Shown: positions 45,072-56,765 of the stretch, in pieces | Layout of the letters: each line of letters begins with the position of its first letter | How positions within the stretch are numbered: position 1 is the stretch's first letter | NCBI GenBank assembly: GCA_018417955.1 | Contig: JACTVC010000028.1 | Span: 186,001 to 250,000 of the forward strand | Reading direction: 5' to 3' | Length of the DNA: 64,000 nucleotides | Source: Laccaria trichodermophora | Taxonomy: Eukaryota > Basidiomycota > Agaricomycetes > Agaricales > Hydnangiaceae | The notes under the pieces: model-generated | Told to the model about the DNA's origin: nothing | What the model saw: only the letters and a program-made list of their open reading frames with translations | Database searches by the model: none | Translations under genes and position numbers: made by a program

Positions 45072-48000
45072 TCAAACATCAAAAACCACATCCATAGCCT
45101 TGAACGCCGTATTACCAGGCCACACCTTGATCGGAACCTCGCACTCTACAGTCTCAAGCTTCACCTCCCTCCACCCCTCTTCCCCACCCCCATAATCAAC
45201 ACCAACGCCCACTCCACCCGCAAGGTCAGGTTTGATCCCGTCATATCCACACTCTACTCCTCCCTGCCCTTCCTCCCCATCTACTACATATTCATCTCCA
45301 TCATGATACTCCCTCTCACTATTGGACGTACTCAACAAAAGTAACGGAGAAGCGAGGAACTCGGCCCAGCTCTTCGTCCGCTGCTGCTGTTCCAGCAGTG
45401 CAGCACGATCAGGTTTCTCCAAAGGCGCAACATTATCCGGAGCCCTCCACGAAGAGCCCCACTCGCCCCTCGGTCCGTCCCTAACAAGCGTCTTCATCCT
45501 CACGCCCTCCGTTCCAGGATGCGACGTCTCAGCAGCGACGGCTACGAGTAGACAAAGGCGGACTTTCCATTCCAGCCCTCCGCATGCTTGCGACGAAGAG
45601 GTGCCTATGCGGATCTGGAATGCGGGGCTGGCGTCGGATGGGATGTCGAGGCAGAAGGTGGTGCGGAGGGTGTTAAGTGTGAAGGAGGAGTAGTGTTCTG
45701 CGTGGACGCGTCGCAGGTGTCGCGCTGTTGTGGGAGATGAGATGGTTGATGGGAGGGTCTCGTGGGCTTCTAGGATTGCTGAGAGCTGAAGAGGAAGGAA
45801 TATGATAAAAGACCGTATGGTTTGTCTGAGGGAAGAAAAGCCATACCTGGAGCACCCTAGCACGACCCATACGATCATTCAACTCTACAACACCACACAC
45901 AGTTTCGCCAAGGCGAAAGGCACATTTCGTAAAAGTCAAAACGGCCACTTTAACACCATCCTTATTCACATCATACGAAGCTACACAGAAAATCAGTTTG
46001 CAAGCCATCCGATATTGGAACAGACAACCTACCCTTCTTAGGATTCCTCGTCAAAATCTCAACCGCCTCTCTGCATCCCGTCAACCCACCCTCAGCTTCC
46101 GTCTCCTTCTTCCTCATCTCCTCCAACTGCATCACACGTTCCGGGTCTAAGAAATGACCATGGTCCCCATTCACCCCATCCGAAAGCGACTGCACCTCCA
46201 CTTTCTTCTGATCATCCCCATTTGAACGTGGAGCAGGAAGAGACGCTACGAGTCTCTGCGCATATTCTTTCAGTTCCTCCAGTGATCCATTTTTGAAGGA
46301 CGACGCGGACGCTACTAATGCCTTTCAACTTCATTCATGCACTATATTAAAAATAGATAAAAATACGCACGACTAGTAGGGAAGGAAAGCATGTTATTGC
46401 CATTCACAGGTTTACTCGCCAATTCCACAACCTTGGCTTGTGAAGCAGGTGTGTGTGGGTCCAGACGTTTGTTCACGGGCCATAAGATATCATATGGCTT
46501 GGGTGCCAAACCCACTGTATTACCAGGCTATCAACAAAAACGAAAGAGGGTAAAGGAAAAAGCCCACCTGCAACGTGGTTATACACCCTTATGGGGACCT
46601 TCATCACGCGACTAACACTATTCGCGCTACTTCGCCCAGTCGAAGACGATCCACCCCTACAAGTCCCCACCACAAGCTCATACGAAAACGCCAACGACTT
46701 GCCTCGGAACGTAGGGGGTAGGTTGTCCGGGAGCGTTATCGAATACGTATCTAAACAAAGTCGTATTGGGCTGGCGGGTATGAAAAGAGAATTTAGAGAG
46801 ACGCACAACTCCGTGATTCTCCAGGCTGGAGAGAGAGATCTACAGCCAACATGGTTGGCTGAACTTGGAACGTTGGTAAAGGACCTTCTGGGGTGATAGT
46901 ATCTATATTAATGCTGCTGCTGCCTAGTAGGCTAACCCCCAACCCGCGTGTATTGTTATTGATGTTGTAGAATTTGTTACTTGGAGGTATTGATGGGATT
47001 TGAGCGGATGCTGAAGAAGACCGCCAACGAGAAGCGGAAGCGGCCGAGTTAGGTGGTGTGGTGGTGACTGACGGCATAAGGGACGATGGTGAGAGCATGG
47101 AAAGAAAGCTAGTAGACGATGAGCGGCCATGACGGGTACGCGGCGAGGGAGGATTATGTTGGTGTAATGACGACGTAATATTCATACTTCCCCCGCCAAT
47201 GACATTCTGCTTCAGCAAAGCCGACCGGACTCCATTCAGTGTCTGGAGTTGTTCTGGAGTAGATGATGCTCCAGGTGTGATTGATACAGTCCCCGTTAGC
47301 TGGGCATACGAATACAGAATTAGCTCGACGTTTGAGTGTGGCAACGAAGCTGAGCGTGCAGCTTCGGCATCCCCACGGGCTGAGGGCTGGCCGAGGCCTA
47401 TGGGGGGAGGACGGTGTCGTGGAGAAGGGTATGCGTACACCGCGTTGGACCTTGGGTTTATCTGAGGAGCAGGTGTGAAAGATTCTATTGTTGGCGAGGC
47501 TAGTTGGGGAGTGGAGAGATAAGGCGATTGCGCGCCTTCGACTATGGGGTCGAGTGCTAGCGAGAATGAGGATGAGGATGAGTTTGGGGAGTAAGGGAAG
47601 GGTGGGACGGATGTTGTTGGGGATAAGACGTCCAGGGCAAATTGGCCGTCGAGGATGGATTGTTTTCTAACGTGGGGATGACTTGAGGATAATGAGAGTG
47701 CATCAGTTCTTGCTAAAGGCGACGGAACGTGAGGAGAATTCGATGCTACATAACATCCATTAGAAAAGAATGTCATGTGAAAACAGGGAAGGCGCGCTTA
47801 CGCCGCACGTCGTTGAAAGACCGCTGGAAGTGAGGCGCTGAGGTTGCAACAGTACCCACCGCCAATTGTTCCTCAAGCTCAAGAGGAGCAATAGAAACAG
47901 ACAACGACTTGGCCAACAACTTCTTTCTCCGTTGTTCAATCAAATCAGGCAGATTCTCCGAGTTCTGAGGCGTCCTAGCCCGCCCAATAAGTCCTTTCCT

Positions 48001-48300
48001 AGTTGGCAGATCATCCCCTCGTTTCGGTCGTGAAGGAGGCGGAAGTGCACTCATTCGCGGGGTACCAGGGGACGTGGGAGGCCTAGCAAGCGGCGCGGAG
48101 CTAATAGAGTGCGCGCCGCGTTTATGCTGGGGTCGGGAATTGGCAGTGGAAGGACCTGCTTCTGGAGGAGAGGAAGAGTGGGTGTTGCTGAATGTTATGG
48201 TCACGGAGAAGGTCTCCCCCGCAAAGTAGGAGGATTGGGCGGGAGTCACGACTACGCGGACCGCCGAGTCGACATCTTCGGAAGGTGCAACGCTGGGCAT
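45072..48300 (-). CDS. RGP1: Rgp1 family protein (Ric1-Rgp1 Rab GEF subunit)
   Basis: Starts at 48300 (MPSVAPSEDVDSAVRVVVTP) with an arrestin-like beta-strand pattern SSYFAGETFSVTITFSNTHS typical of Rgp1. A long Ser/Pro-rich middle follows (47790-46800). The C-terminal half has SLAFSYELVVGTC, RVFHHVAG-like strands, CAFRLGETVCGVVELND and RARVLQV. It ends CGGLEWKVRLCLLVAVAAET, then VECEVPIKVWPGNTAF and AMDVVFDV. Ric1-Rgp1 activates the Golgi Rab Ypt6/Rab6 and so supports endosome-to-Golgi transport. It is convergent with the BRE4-like gene, about 260 nt apart. Confidence 0.85.
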
Positions 48301-48759
48301 TTAGGTGGTTGGTCCACCGGACGAGCACTTTTGGTGGATGAGTTTCAAATCCAACAGCCTTGAACTTCGGTTCACCACCACGGCTTCGCAAGAGTTTCCC
48401 TACGGGAAAGTTGAATAGCGTCGGTAAGTTGATGGTATGCCCCAGCTGGAGCGACTGTTCTTCGTAGCAACGCCTTGCTAAGAGCGCGGTGAGTTCTAGA
48501 ACTCCAACCGCGTATTCGCTTTGAGAATAACAGAAGGAGTTTGGGCGTCAAGTTCAACGTCAACCTGAATATCGCCACGTTCGCCTGCTCATGTCTAGGA
48601 AGGAATTAGAAACAGTGTTTGGACCAACCCTTGGAACCAAATACATTCAGGTGGGCCATCGGGCCGCCGCCGTTTGCCCATTCTCTTGCTGGTTATAAAC
48701 TCGACCCCCTTCAACAGTTGAAAAGGGACACTCAGAACCTGTCTAACTTCGTGTTTGAA
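48301..48759. other. Intergenic region upstream of Rgp1
   Basis: No supported gene. Probable Rgp1 promoter, ending where the left arm of the inverted duplication begins. Confidence 0.45.
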
Positions 48760-48990
48760 ACATGTTTATTGATAAGTGATCAAAAGTTTCAACAAAGACA
48801 TTCTGGCTAACTTTCTGGGGCATTAGACATCCAAAGTGAAATTCCACCCTTTCACCCTCTTTCACCCCAAATGCATAGTTTGCTGTTTGAGCCTGATAAG
48901 GAAAAGCCAGTGTAAACTCCAATTGATAAACACTGTTTAACAACAAACCTATACCCAACTGAGCCCTATATTCGTGGTCGAGGATTGAAA

Positions 48991-49685
48991 CTATGGCTTC
49001 ACTACTAGAGTACCACAATCAATTTTTGGAAACATCTGCACACACAGAAGAGGAAATGCAAGATCACCCACTTCCTCCAAATCTATTCTCCGTGTCTCCA
49101 TCTTGAGCATAGCTAGAAGAAGGAAGAGTGCTTCTTTTTCCGGCAATGCCTCCTCCGTGGTGAAGGTAGCGGGCTGAAACTTCTTAAAGTAACGACGTTT
49201 ATAGGAGGTGAAGACGGCGCAGGTTGAATAATTGGCGCAATCAGTGGCCTGGTAGGTTTGAATATTAACATCTTCACGAATTTTAGTTGTACGGACGGTG
49301 CATACCGTCCATTCTCGTCGTCCGTATTCAATTGAATATTGGGGGCTTGAAGTACACCATTGCCAGTAACGTTGCCAATTCCTATTTTAAATCGTATCAA
49401 TGCATCAGCACAAGCGTAAAAGAAACGTACGGACCGCTTGAGAGAGAAAACATATTTGGGTTCTTTCGATTTCATGAATTTTATGCTGACAGTTGTCCCA
49501 TTAATCTCAAGTGCCTTGTCCTTCCAAAGAATCGTCGCAACCAATGTCCCCGAGAGATTAATTATTTCGGTGGAACGACGGCCAAAAAATCCACAAGTCG
49601 TGCTTGTTACAAAGCACGGCCGGAGAGAGGCATCCAAGATGGTTGAATTGAGGAGGTCGTGGCCTTTGAATGTGTAAGTGTGCAT
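48991..49685 (-). CDS. DUF6593-like protein, intact copy
   Basis: Two exons (49685-49435, 49381-48991; intron 49382-49434) give 213 residues. It reads MHTYTFKGHDLLNSTILDAS, RPCFVTSTTCGFFGRRST, LVATILWKDKALEINGTTV, IKFMKSKEPKYVFSLKRN, then WQRYWQWCTSSPQYSIEYGR, YKRRYFKKFQPATFTTEEAL and ALFLLLAMLKMETRRIDLEE. The sequence of strands, the conserved LNSTILDA start and the helix near the C-terminus fit DUF6593, an Agaricomycete family of unknown function. A TATA-like stretch (ATATATACTTAAAG) sits about 50 nt upstream. An unbroken frame on to 49113 without splicing is misleading, because the spliced frame is the one matched by the second copy. Confidence 0.65.
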
Positions 49686-49792
49686 CTTAATGTGAGCTGA
49701 GGGCCATCGGACAAACTTTTCTAAGTTGCACTTTAAGTATATATCCCGACCAATGGTATAGCTCCCGCATTTCAGCGGATATCTAAGTTCTT

Positions 49793-50480
49793 CGTCTTCT
49801 GCGGTCAGTTGTGTTCGGAATTTTTCCGTACACAAGGACCTTTCGTAACAATTTGTGCCGCGAGTTCTTGAAGAAAAGGTGGCACTCGGAACAATTGCTC
49901 TTCGACATGAGAATTGCAGTTTTGGTGAATGATAATTCTCCTTCTGATACTAATGGGAACAATAAGAGATTAGGATGCGAAAAGAGTGTGATTGTCGCCC
50001 TTAAACGTTACCCACCTTGACAATCGAGGCTCCTCCAGTTTGTGTCGCCATTCCATATGCTGGGGTTCGACTAGATTGGATAATAAACGTGAACGGCCGG
50101 ATGAGGTCTGGAAGAAACATACGTGATGTGGGAAGCGTTGACTTTAAGTGCCTCTCTATATGGCGCCGATTTGCCCTTTCTGCGCACAATCCTCACAGTG
50201 AAATTCTGCACCAGTTCAATGTCATCTGGGTGCTTTTTTCTGGTGAGTTGGACGATATTGCGATGGAGCCGAGAGAAGAAGTCAACGAACAGAGACTGAG
50301 GGGTTCCGTATGATATTGGTACCAGAAACTCCACATTCTAGGCTTTTGCTCTTGCTCATCGAGGACAGTCGAAGACTCGTCCAAACGTTTTCCACGGTGG
50401 ATACCGATCGACCTTGATCGACTCGAGAGTATTTTAAAAGCACCGCCCATCACAATAGCCTTCAAGCCAACGTTATGAAC
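49793..50480 (-). CDS. Unresolved gene conserved in both duplication arms
   Basis: Several frames look coding but I could not join them with confidence: GKRLDESSTVLDEQEQKPRM, DFFSRLHRNIVQLTRKKHPD, NFTVRIVRRKGKSAPYREAL, KVNASHITY, and after a probable intron SEGELSFTKTAILMSKSNCS and HKLLRKVLVYGKIPNTTDRR, ending at a stop near 49793. The right arm has the same pieces at 60000-60850 with extra insertions. No domain recognised. It may belong to the DUF6593-type family or be a broken gene in both copies. Confidence 0.35.
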
Positions 50481-50651
50481 AGTCGAAGCAAACGCCTTGA
50501 TGGGAATTCGTCGCGTCGCAAGGGATCATATAGTCGTGAACTTGAGAAAATGTCGGATGGACGAGTCAATGCAAAGTTGAAGATGATTTTGTTTGCACCT
50601 TGTTGTACATGTGTAGTAGCTTGGCTACTTTCACCCAACAACCATTACTGA

Positions 50652-52308
50652 ATGAATACAATCAATATGTCAGTAAAATCCTCTTGTTCTGGCTGATTCT
50701 TACAGTGTTACCAGTGGTAATGATTCTAATGAACAAAGATTCAGCTCATCGTCTGACCTGAGTCCGGCCGCCGGACTCACGCCAAGCGGGACAGCCAATG
50801 GCCACGAACTCGACGGGGGAATCTCTGCAAACCAAACGAACAAGCCAAATGGAACAAGCGCAGAATCATCCGAAGAAGTATCTAAATGGTCAAAACCCTT
50901 CAATCACCTTCCAGACGAACTAATCAACGAGACATTCCTCCACTGCGCCTCCTCGCCGATTGAGATTTGCGGTAACCCACCCTGCACTCCATGGTCCCTC
51001 GCACAAGTAAGCCAGCGCTGGCGTACAATAGTGCTATCCGAACCCAACCTATGGACATGCATCACTGTAGACCTAGACCTCCTACCCGCCATCCAACTGA
51101 ACCGGCGCACACATGCATTGCTCAACTTTTTTCGAGGGTGCCTTCACCGATCGCGTGACAGGCCTTTGTATCTACGTGTCAAGGCTTTTCAGCGTATCCA
51201 CCCCCTTCGTTGTCCACTTATCGACCTCTGCGTGGCTGAAGTTCATCGATGGCAGACGGTGTCGCTTCACTTTTCTGTCTTCGGCAAGCTTCGGCAGAGT
51301 CAGGGACAACTTTCCTTGCTAAAGGCTCTTAGCCTGACAGACGAGTACTGCCCTACGTTCCCAATAACTGCTTTCGTAGCCTCCCCTCAGCTCACCCACC
51401 TCACCCTCTGCAAACTCCATCACCCAATGGATTCGTTAAACCTCCCCTGGAACCAAATAACACACTTTGAATCCATCGTACTGCGGTACGGCGCAGGAGA
51501 ACTCGACAAAATTCTAACGAGCATGCCTCTCCTCGAAGAGCTCAAAATGGTCTGCGGGACATTACTATTCCCAATGTCAAATCACAACGCAACCATCGAA
51601 ACCATCTCCCTACCCCACCTCCGCTCATTCCATGTCTCCGGACGCGAAGAAGCCCTCGACCAGATCCTTAATCCACTCCACACACCCAACCTCAAACACT
51701 TTGCTTTGGAAATTACAGACCACTCATCAAGTCACGGAACGCCTTCCTCAGATCTGGTCGTCTCGGCTTTTTTAGTCTTGCACCTCAGATCAACGTTCAC
51801 GCTCGATTCTCTATCCATCGACGGACTACCCGTTCAGCATATAGTCCCGATCCTCAACCTCGTACCGAGCATCACGCGCCTCTTCGTTCGGAGCCTAGGT
51901 GTCACAGAGCACTTCCCAACATATCTCACAATAAACCGCGACACCACCACAAGCAGACCATTCTACCATGAATGGAGTCCACCGAGCAGCTTCTTCTTAG
52001 TGCCCAATTTACGCGACTTGGTCATGGACGACACGTACACATTCACAGACTCTGCAACGCTCACTTCGTCTGCGGGCGCGTTATTAAAGATGGTCAAGTC
52101 GCGATTAAGCCCTCAAGGAGACTCCGGGGGTCGCTTGGAATCGGTCAGCGTGGTGGTCTTTCTTGGCGTTGGGTTGTTCGATTCTAGTACGTCGGCGTTT
52201 TATGCGTTGACGGAGTTCGGGGAGGCGCAAGGGGTCAAGGTAAATGTGGATGTGAGGCGGAAGGGTGGTGTCCTGCATGATTTGTTGTCGCTGCGCAGTG
52301 CGGATTGA
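50652..52308 (+). CDS. F-box-like leucine-rich protein A
   Basis: A 17-nt first exon (50652-50668, MNTIN) and one long exon (50706-52308) give 539 residues. After a Ser/Gly-rich leader the F-box-like motif reads FNHLPDELINETFLHCASSP, then WSLAQVSQRWRTIVLSEPNL. The remainder has leucine-rich-repeat-like strands (LSLLKALSLTDEYCP, PQLTHLTLCKLHHPMDSLNL, MPLLEELKMVCGTLLFP, LPHLRSFHVSGREEALDQI, VPNLRDLVMDDTYTF). F-box proteins of this form usually bind Skp1 and recruit substrates to SCF ubiquitin ligases. Substrate unknown. Two paralogues lie at 55.1 and 58.2 kb on the other strand. Confidence 0.85.
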
Positions 52309-52472
52309 TAGCGCTCGTCAATCGGCAAAGCCCACATAACATTGGAGAGGCATTCAGATTCCAGAAGGAATAGGAGGATCTATGTTGATTCTTCATGACA
52401 GAACTTGAGTCCAACTTAAAATGCCACCAGTAGGATGTTTATGCCAGTTTGAGATGCCAATCTTTCAAGCCT

Positions 52473-52520
52473 GCATGGTCTAGTGGTAGAGATGGCTTCC
52501 GGGTTCAATTCCCGCCATGC
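52473..52520 (+). other. 48-nt tRNA-like element lacking an anticodon arm
   Basis: GCATGGT at 52473 pairs fully with GCCATGC at 52514-52520 (one G-T pair), forming a seven-base acceptor stem. An A-box (TGGTCTAGTGGTAGAG) and a perfect B-box-type T arm (GGGTTCAATTCCC, 52501-52513) are present. The whole unit is only 48 nt, too short for an anticodon arm. It lies just outside the left duplication arm and before PSF1. It may be a deletion derivative of a tRNA gene, and could still bind TFIIIC. Confidence 0.6.
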
Positions 52521-52660
52521 TTGTTTAATATGTTTTCGACTTTTTTGTCTATCTACATACAAGACTTTGCTTTACATAACAATATATAGGCATGGGTTGC
52601 AATTGGCTCGACTGCACAAAGACGCGTCGATCACGTGTGACTCTTTCTTTGCTTCTGCAC

Positions 52661-53263
52661 ATGTCAATGAACGACGCGCGACAATACGGCGAGCTGGGCA
52701 CCCAACTCCTCCTCGAATCGCGTCGCTCAACGCAGACAGACACATTCCTAAAATACAACGACACCCTCGTCCGATCCCTCATCCGCGAACAGCGCGACCT
52801 CGAAAAAGCCATCGACGCCATCCCATTCGAGGGCGGCTCACCGCCTCCTGCGTTGCTCATCATCCAAACCACGATCAACCACAACAAGCGCTGCCTACTA
52901 GCCTACCACGCGCACCGCGTTGATCGACTGAGGGATCTCTATTGGTCCGTGGGCGGAGCACTCCCTCATATCCTTACCAATCAGGAGTTGAGGGGAAGGA
53001 TGTCGCCTCATGAGGTGGACTACTTGAGGCAGTATAATTCCTCAATTATGGAGTTCCGGAGCGAGTTTACGCACGAGTTGGATGTTACGGCGAGTATTAC
53101 GATTCCGCCGAAGGATATCCATGCGCTTGTGAGGGTTGTTAGAGATTGTGGTGTTATTCAGACTGAGTTGGGGAGTATCGACTTTAAGAAGGGGCAGAGG
53201 TTTATGGTTAGGCGGGCAGATATTGAACATTTGATTGTTCAAGGGTATTTGGAGGAGGTTTGA
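52661..53263 (+). CDS. PSF1: GINS complex subunit Psf1
   Basis: A single exon of 200 residues, close to the family's usual length. It begins MSMNDARQYGELGTQLLLES and shows TFLKYNDTLVRSLIREQRDL, the strongly conserved NHNKRCLLAYHAHRVDRLRD and LYWSVGG, then SPHEVDYLRQYNSSIMEFRS. The C-terminal B domain reads PKDIHALVRVVRDCGVIQTE, FMVRRADIEHLIVQGYLEEV. GINS (Sld5-Psf1-Psf2-Psf3) is part of the CMG replicative helicase with Cdc45 and Mcm2-7. The ATG at 52661 was chosen over the in-frame 52592 because homologues start near MYGELG. A short upstream frame does not resemble the family. Confidence 0.95.
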   Translation: MSMNDARQYGELGTQLLLESRRSTQTDTFLKYNDTLVRSLIREQRDLEKAIDAIPFEGGSPPPALLIIQTTINHNKRCLLAYHAHRVDRLRDLYWSVGGALPHILTNQELRGRMSPHEVDYLRQYNSSIMEFRSEFTHELDVTASITIPPKDIHALVRVVRDCGVIQTELGSIDFKKGQRFMVRRADIEHLIVQGYLEEV

Positions 53264-53317
53264 GGTGCTTCATCGTAGGCGTCCTCTGTTTGGCCGTCAT
53301 TTTCCAATCTGGCAGCC

Positions 53318-54460
53318 ATGCTCAGTCGCCATTCTTCCTCATCCCGCAAGCTTGTGACCCAACGTATTGCTTTCGTTCTTGCTCGCCGTCAACCACGGCG
53401 ACTGCAATCATCTCTCATACATGACTACTTGACATCTTCTCACTTCACCGCCGACTTGGCCTCACGGGACCATTCTGGCTTCTCTAATCTCGGCTTACGC
53501 TCCAACAAACCTCCAGATTCCATCCCGGATACAGACCCTCAACTTCCCTCTGAAATACCAGATCAAGACTGGGAACTTCGCACAGGTCCGTTCGTTTTCC
53601 ATTCCGCAGTATCCAACCATACTCATCGACATACAGGTCGCGCCATCTACGTACTCCAACAAACACTACCCGACTTCTTCACCACAGGGCTCATCACCTC
53701 CATCGACAAAAGGACAGGGGCACCAGTACCCCCATCCACCACCAGCATCCCAATCCCAATCCCAATCGCCAGCGTCAATCCCCTCACCTTCAACGACAAC
53801 GACGACGCAGAATCCATATACAGCCCATTCGTTCAAGCGTCCTATACACCCCCCGTCCCACTCCCAGCTCCATTCCCCAAGACGCTCCATGTAGAAGGCA
53901 AATCCTCCGCCCTACCCTAACAACCCCCTAGCCGCTTTCTGATCAATGTGCTGTTCCTCAGGCCTTCAGCTGTACCTCGCCTGTTCGGGGTTCGTAAGAC
54001 ATACAATGAACGCGCTGTACTCGGATCTTTCAGTTGTGTTGACAAAAGTCATTGTGAACGCGCCCTCACCCTCACCACCAACGCTCAAAGGGTCAGCTGA
54101 GATGGGGATGACGACGAAGAGGGGTAGGGAGAAGAGTCTTCTTGTGCGACAGAACGTTACGGGGATCGCTAGGGTTAGTGGGAAGCCTGGAGAATGGATA
54201 GTGTATGTCTTCTCTCCTCTCATCCGTCTTTGGTCTCTGATTCACTGAGATCGGATAGGGAATCAACGTACACCTTTTCGCCATCCACAGGCCTCATTCA
54301 TAAACACGTCGTCAACGCGATCCGCCCTGCGCCTCATGTGGCTGTTTATGAGTCGCTACGGGCGAACATGGGCAAGCTGCTTGGGTTGGGTTATGGTGGT
54401 GGTGGTGCGCCTAGTCCGAACGGGGCTGCGTGTAAGGAAGCGGCGCCGGGGAAGGGTTAG
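53318..54460 (+). CDS. DUF2358 / C6orf136-like protein, probably mitochondrial
   Basis: Three exons (53318-53897, 53962-54202, 54259-54460) give 340 residues. The N-terminus (MLSRHSSSSRKLVTQRIAFV, Arg/Ser-rich, few acids) looks like a mitochondrial presequence. The conserved part reads HVEGLQLYLACSGFVRHTMN, LYSDLSVVLTKVIVN, VRQNVTGIARVSGKPGEWIV, ESTYTFSPSTGLIHKHVVNA, IRPAPHVAVYESLRANMG. This pattern of central strands ending in a Tyr..Phe..GlyLeuIle..His..Val..Ile motif resembles DUF2358 (human C6orf136), whose biochemical role is unknown. The first intron starts with GC (GAAG|GCAAAT); the same GC is conserved in the partial copy at 56905. Exons 2-3 are inside the 3.0-kb tandem duplication. 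Confidence 0.65.
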
Positions 54461-55102
54461 TTTGGGTTGGAGGTCAACTTTAGGCAGAATGCATCATCAC
54501 TCTTCAATATCGAATTTACCCCTACTCCGTCGTTTCCTGGAATCTTTGGATATTTTGCGAGAGTCAAACTTTATGACCTCGTATTTCCAACTCCGTCAAT
54601 CCCCTACTCCGTCGTTTCCTAGATATCATCTCTACAGGTTTTGCGAGAGTCAAACGTCATGACATCGTATTTCCAGTCATTGAGGGAGGAAGACAGTAGT
54701 CTGAATCCTTGGAAAGGCCAACATTATCCTCTGGCTTTCCGTTCGTAATACTGCTGCATGTAATCTCTGCCTTTCTGGAGATACATAACTGTCCTCGTCT
54801 CGTGGCACAATACTCGAAAGCTGATGAAGCGTGGCGTCGGGCCCTCATTCGCAGGCTAGCCTCACTCCGTTAAGCGCGAATGCACTCCTACTCCGTCGTT
54901 TCCTGATATCAATTCTGCTACGTGTAGATAGCTATTGTATAATATCTTGTTGAATGATGACCGTCTTGTCTCCCCGTAGATACATAATCGTCCTTGTCTT
55001 GTGGCACAGCCAATGAAGCTTGATTCATGGCATTGAGAACGGGCACTTATTCGCCGTGGAGCTTCCTCTCCCCCTTCGCCATTCCATTTCCCCAAACAGA
55101 CA
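54461..55102. other. Spacer with short internal repeats
   Basis: No gene supported. A roughly 80-bp sequence containing TACTCCGTCGTTTCCTGGAA and TTTGCGAGAGTCAAAC occurs in successive partial copies (54515-54690) and again in unit 2 (57560-57750). Confidence 0.6.
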
Positions 55103-56765
55103 TCAATTTGCATTGCGCCGCGACAACAAATCATGCAAGGGACCACCCTTCCGCCTCACATCCACATTTATCTTGACCCCTTGCGCCTCCCCAAACTCCT
55201 TCAACGTACAAAACGCCGACGTACTAGAATCGGGCAACCCAATTTCAAGAAGGGCCACCACGCTGACCGATTCCAAGCGACCTTCGGAGTCTCCTTGAGG
55301 GTTTAACCGCGACTTGACCATATTCAACAACGCGTCAGCGGACGAAGTGAGCATTGCAGAGTCTCTGCATAAGTACGTGTCTTCCATGACCAAGTCCCGT
55401 AAATTGGGCACTAAGAAGAAGCTGATCGGTGGACCCCAGTCATTGTAGAATGGTCTCCTTATGGTGATGTCGCGGTTTAATATGAGGTATGTTGGGAAGT
55501 GATCTGTGACATATAGTACGCTCCGAACGAAGAGGCGCGTGATGCTCGGTACGAGGTCAAGGATCTCGACTATATGCTGAACGGGTAATCCCTCGATGGA
55601 TAGAGAGTCAAGAGTGAACGTCGATCTGCGGCGTAGGGCTAAAAAAGCCGAGACGACCAGATCTGGGGAAAGCGTTCCGTGATTCGATAAGTGATCTGAG
55701 ATTTCCAAAGCAAAGTGTTTGAGGCTGGGTGTGTGGAGTGGATTGAGGATCTGGTCGAGGGCTTCTTCGCATCCAGAGACATGTAATGAGCGGAGGTGGG
55801 GTAGGGAGATGGTTTCGATGGTTGCGTTGTGATTTGCCATTGGGAATAGTAATGTCCCGCAGACCATTTTGAGCTCTTCGAGGAGAGGCATGCTCGTTAG
55901 GATTTTGTCGAGTTCTCCTGGGCTGTACCGCAGTAGGGTAGATTCAAATTGTGTTATTTGGTTCCAGGGGACGTTTAACGCGCTCATTGGGTGATGGAGA
56001 TTGCAGAGGGTGAGGCGGGTGAGCTGAGGTGAGGCTACAAAAGCGTTTATTGGCAGCGCAAGGGGATACTCGTGTGTCAGGCTGAGAGCCTTTAGCAAGG
56101 AAAGTTGTCCCCGACTCTGCTGAAACTTGCTTAAGAACGGAGATAGAGAAAAATGAAGCGACGCCGTCTGCCATCGACGGGCTTCAGCCAAGCAGATGTC
56201 GGTAAGTGGGAACAGAAGGGGGTGAATACGCTGGAAAGCCTTGACATGTAGACACAAAGGCCTATCACGCGATCGGTGAAGGCACCCTCGAAAAAAGTTG
56301 AGCAATGCGTGTGTGAACTGGTTCAGTGGGACGACGGGTAGCAAGTCTAGGTCTGCAGTGATGCATGTCCAGAGGTTGGGTTCGGATAGCGCTATTGTAC
56401 GCCAGCGCTGGCTTACTTGTGCGAGGGACCATGGAGTACAGGCCTGTGGGTTGCCGCAAATCTCAATCGGCGAGGAGGCACATTGGAGGAATATCTCGTT
56501 GATTAGTTCTTCTGGGAGGTGATTGAAGGGTTTTGACCATTTGAATACTTCATCGGATGATTCTGCGCTTATTCCACTTGGCTTAATCGTCTGGTTTGCA
56601 GAGATTCCCCCCTCGAATTCGTGGCCATTGGCTGTCCTGCTTGGCGTGAGTCCGGTGGCGGGACTCAGGTCAGATGATGAGCTGAATCCTTGTTCATTAC
56701 CACTAGCGACACTGTAAGAATCAGCCAGAATAAGAGGATTTTACTGACATAGTGATTGTATTCAT
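55103..56765 (-). CDS. F-box-like leucine-rich protein B, intact paralogue
   Basis: A 17-nt first exon (56765-56749), an intron (56748-56712) and a long exon (56711-55103) give 541 residues. The F-box reads FNHLPEELINEIFLQCASSP, followed by WSLAQVSQRWRTIALSEPNL. Sequence and exon structure mirror protein A, with small differences such as NPQACTPW and SVLYVTDHFPTYLILN. No frame break. Presumed SCF substrate receptor as for A. Confidence 0.85.

Larger units (their letters stand above)
48760..52308. repeat. Left arm of the large inverted segmental duplication
   Basis: Reading outward to inward, it contains the DUF6593-like gene (minus), an unresolved gene (minus) and F-box-like gene A (plus). 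The same order recurs in reverse at 58213-62775. Homology runs from the sequence around ATTCTGGCTAA (48800) to the F-box stop codon at 52308, then stops abruptly. This arm has no MITE and holds the intact DUF6593-like gene. Confidence 0.9.

Noticed and set aside
49113..49835. A 240-codon unspliced frame as the DUF6593-like protein
   Set aside because: The second half is out of the frame that yields the conserved C-terminus. A 53-nt intron at 49382-49434 gives a better reading and is preserved in the other arm.
52592..52660. An upstream in-frame start for PSF1
   Set aside because: The extra 23 residues are Cys/Arg/Thr-rich and unlike the family; homologues start close to MxxYGELG.
54461..55102. 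Small open frames in the spacer between the DUF2358-like and F-box genes
   Set aside because: They follow short internal repeats and are not kept between tandem units 1 and 2.
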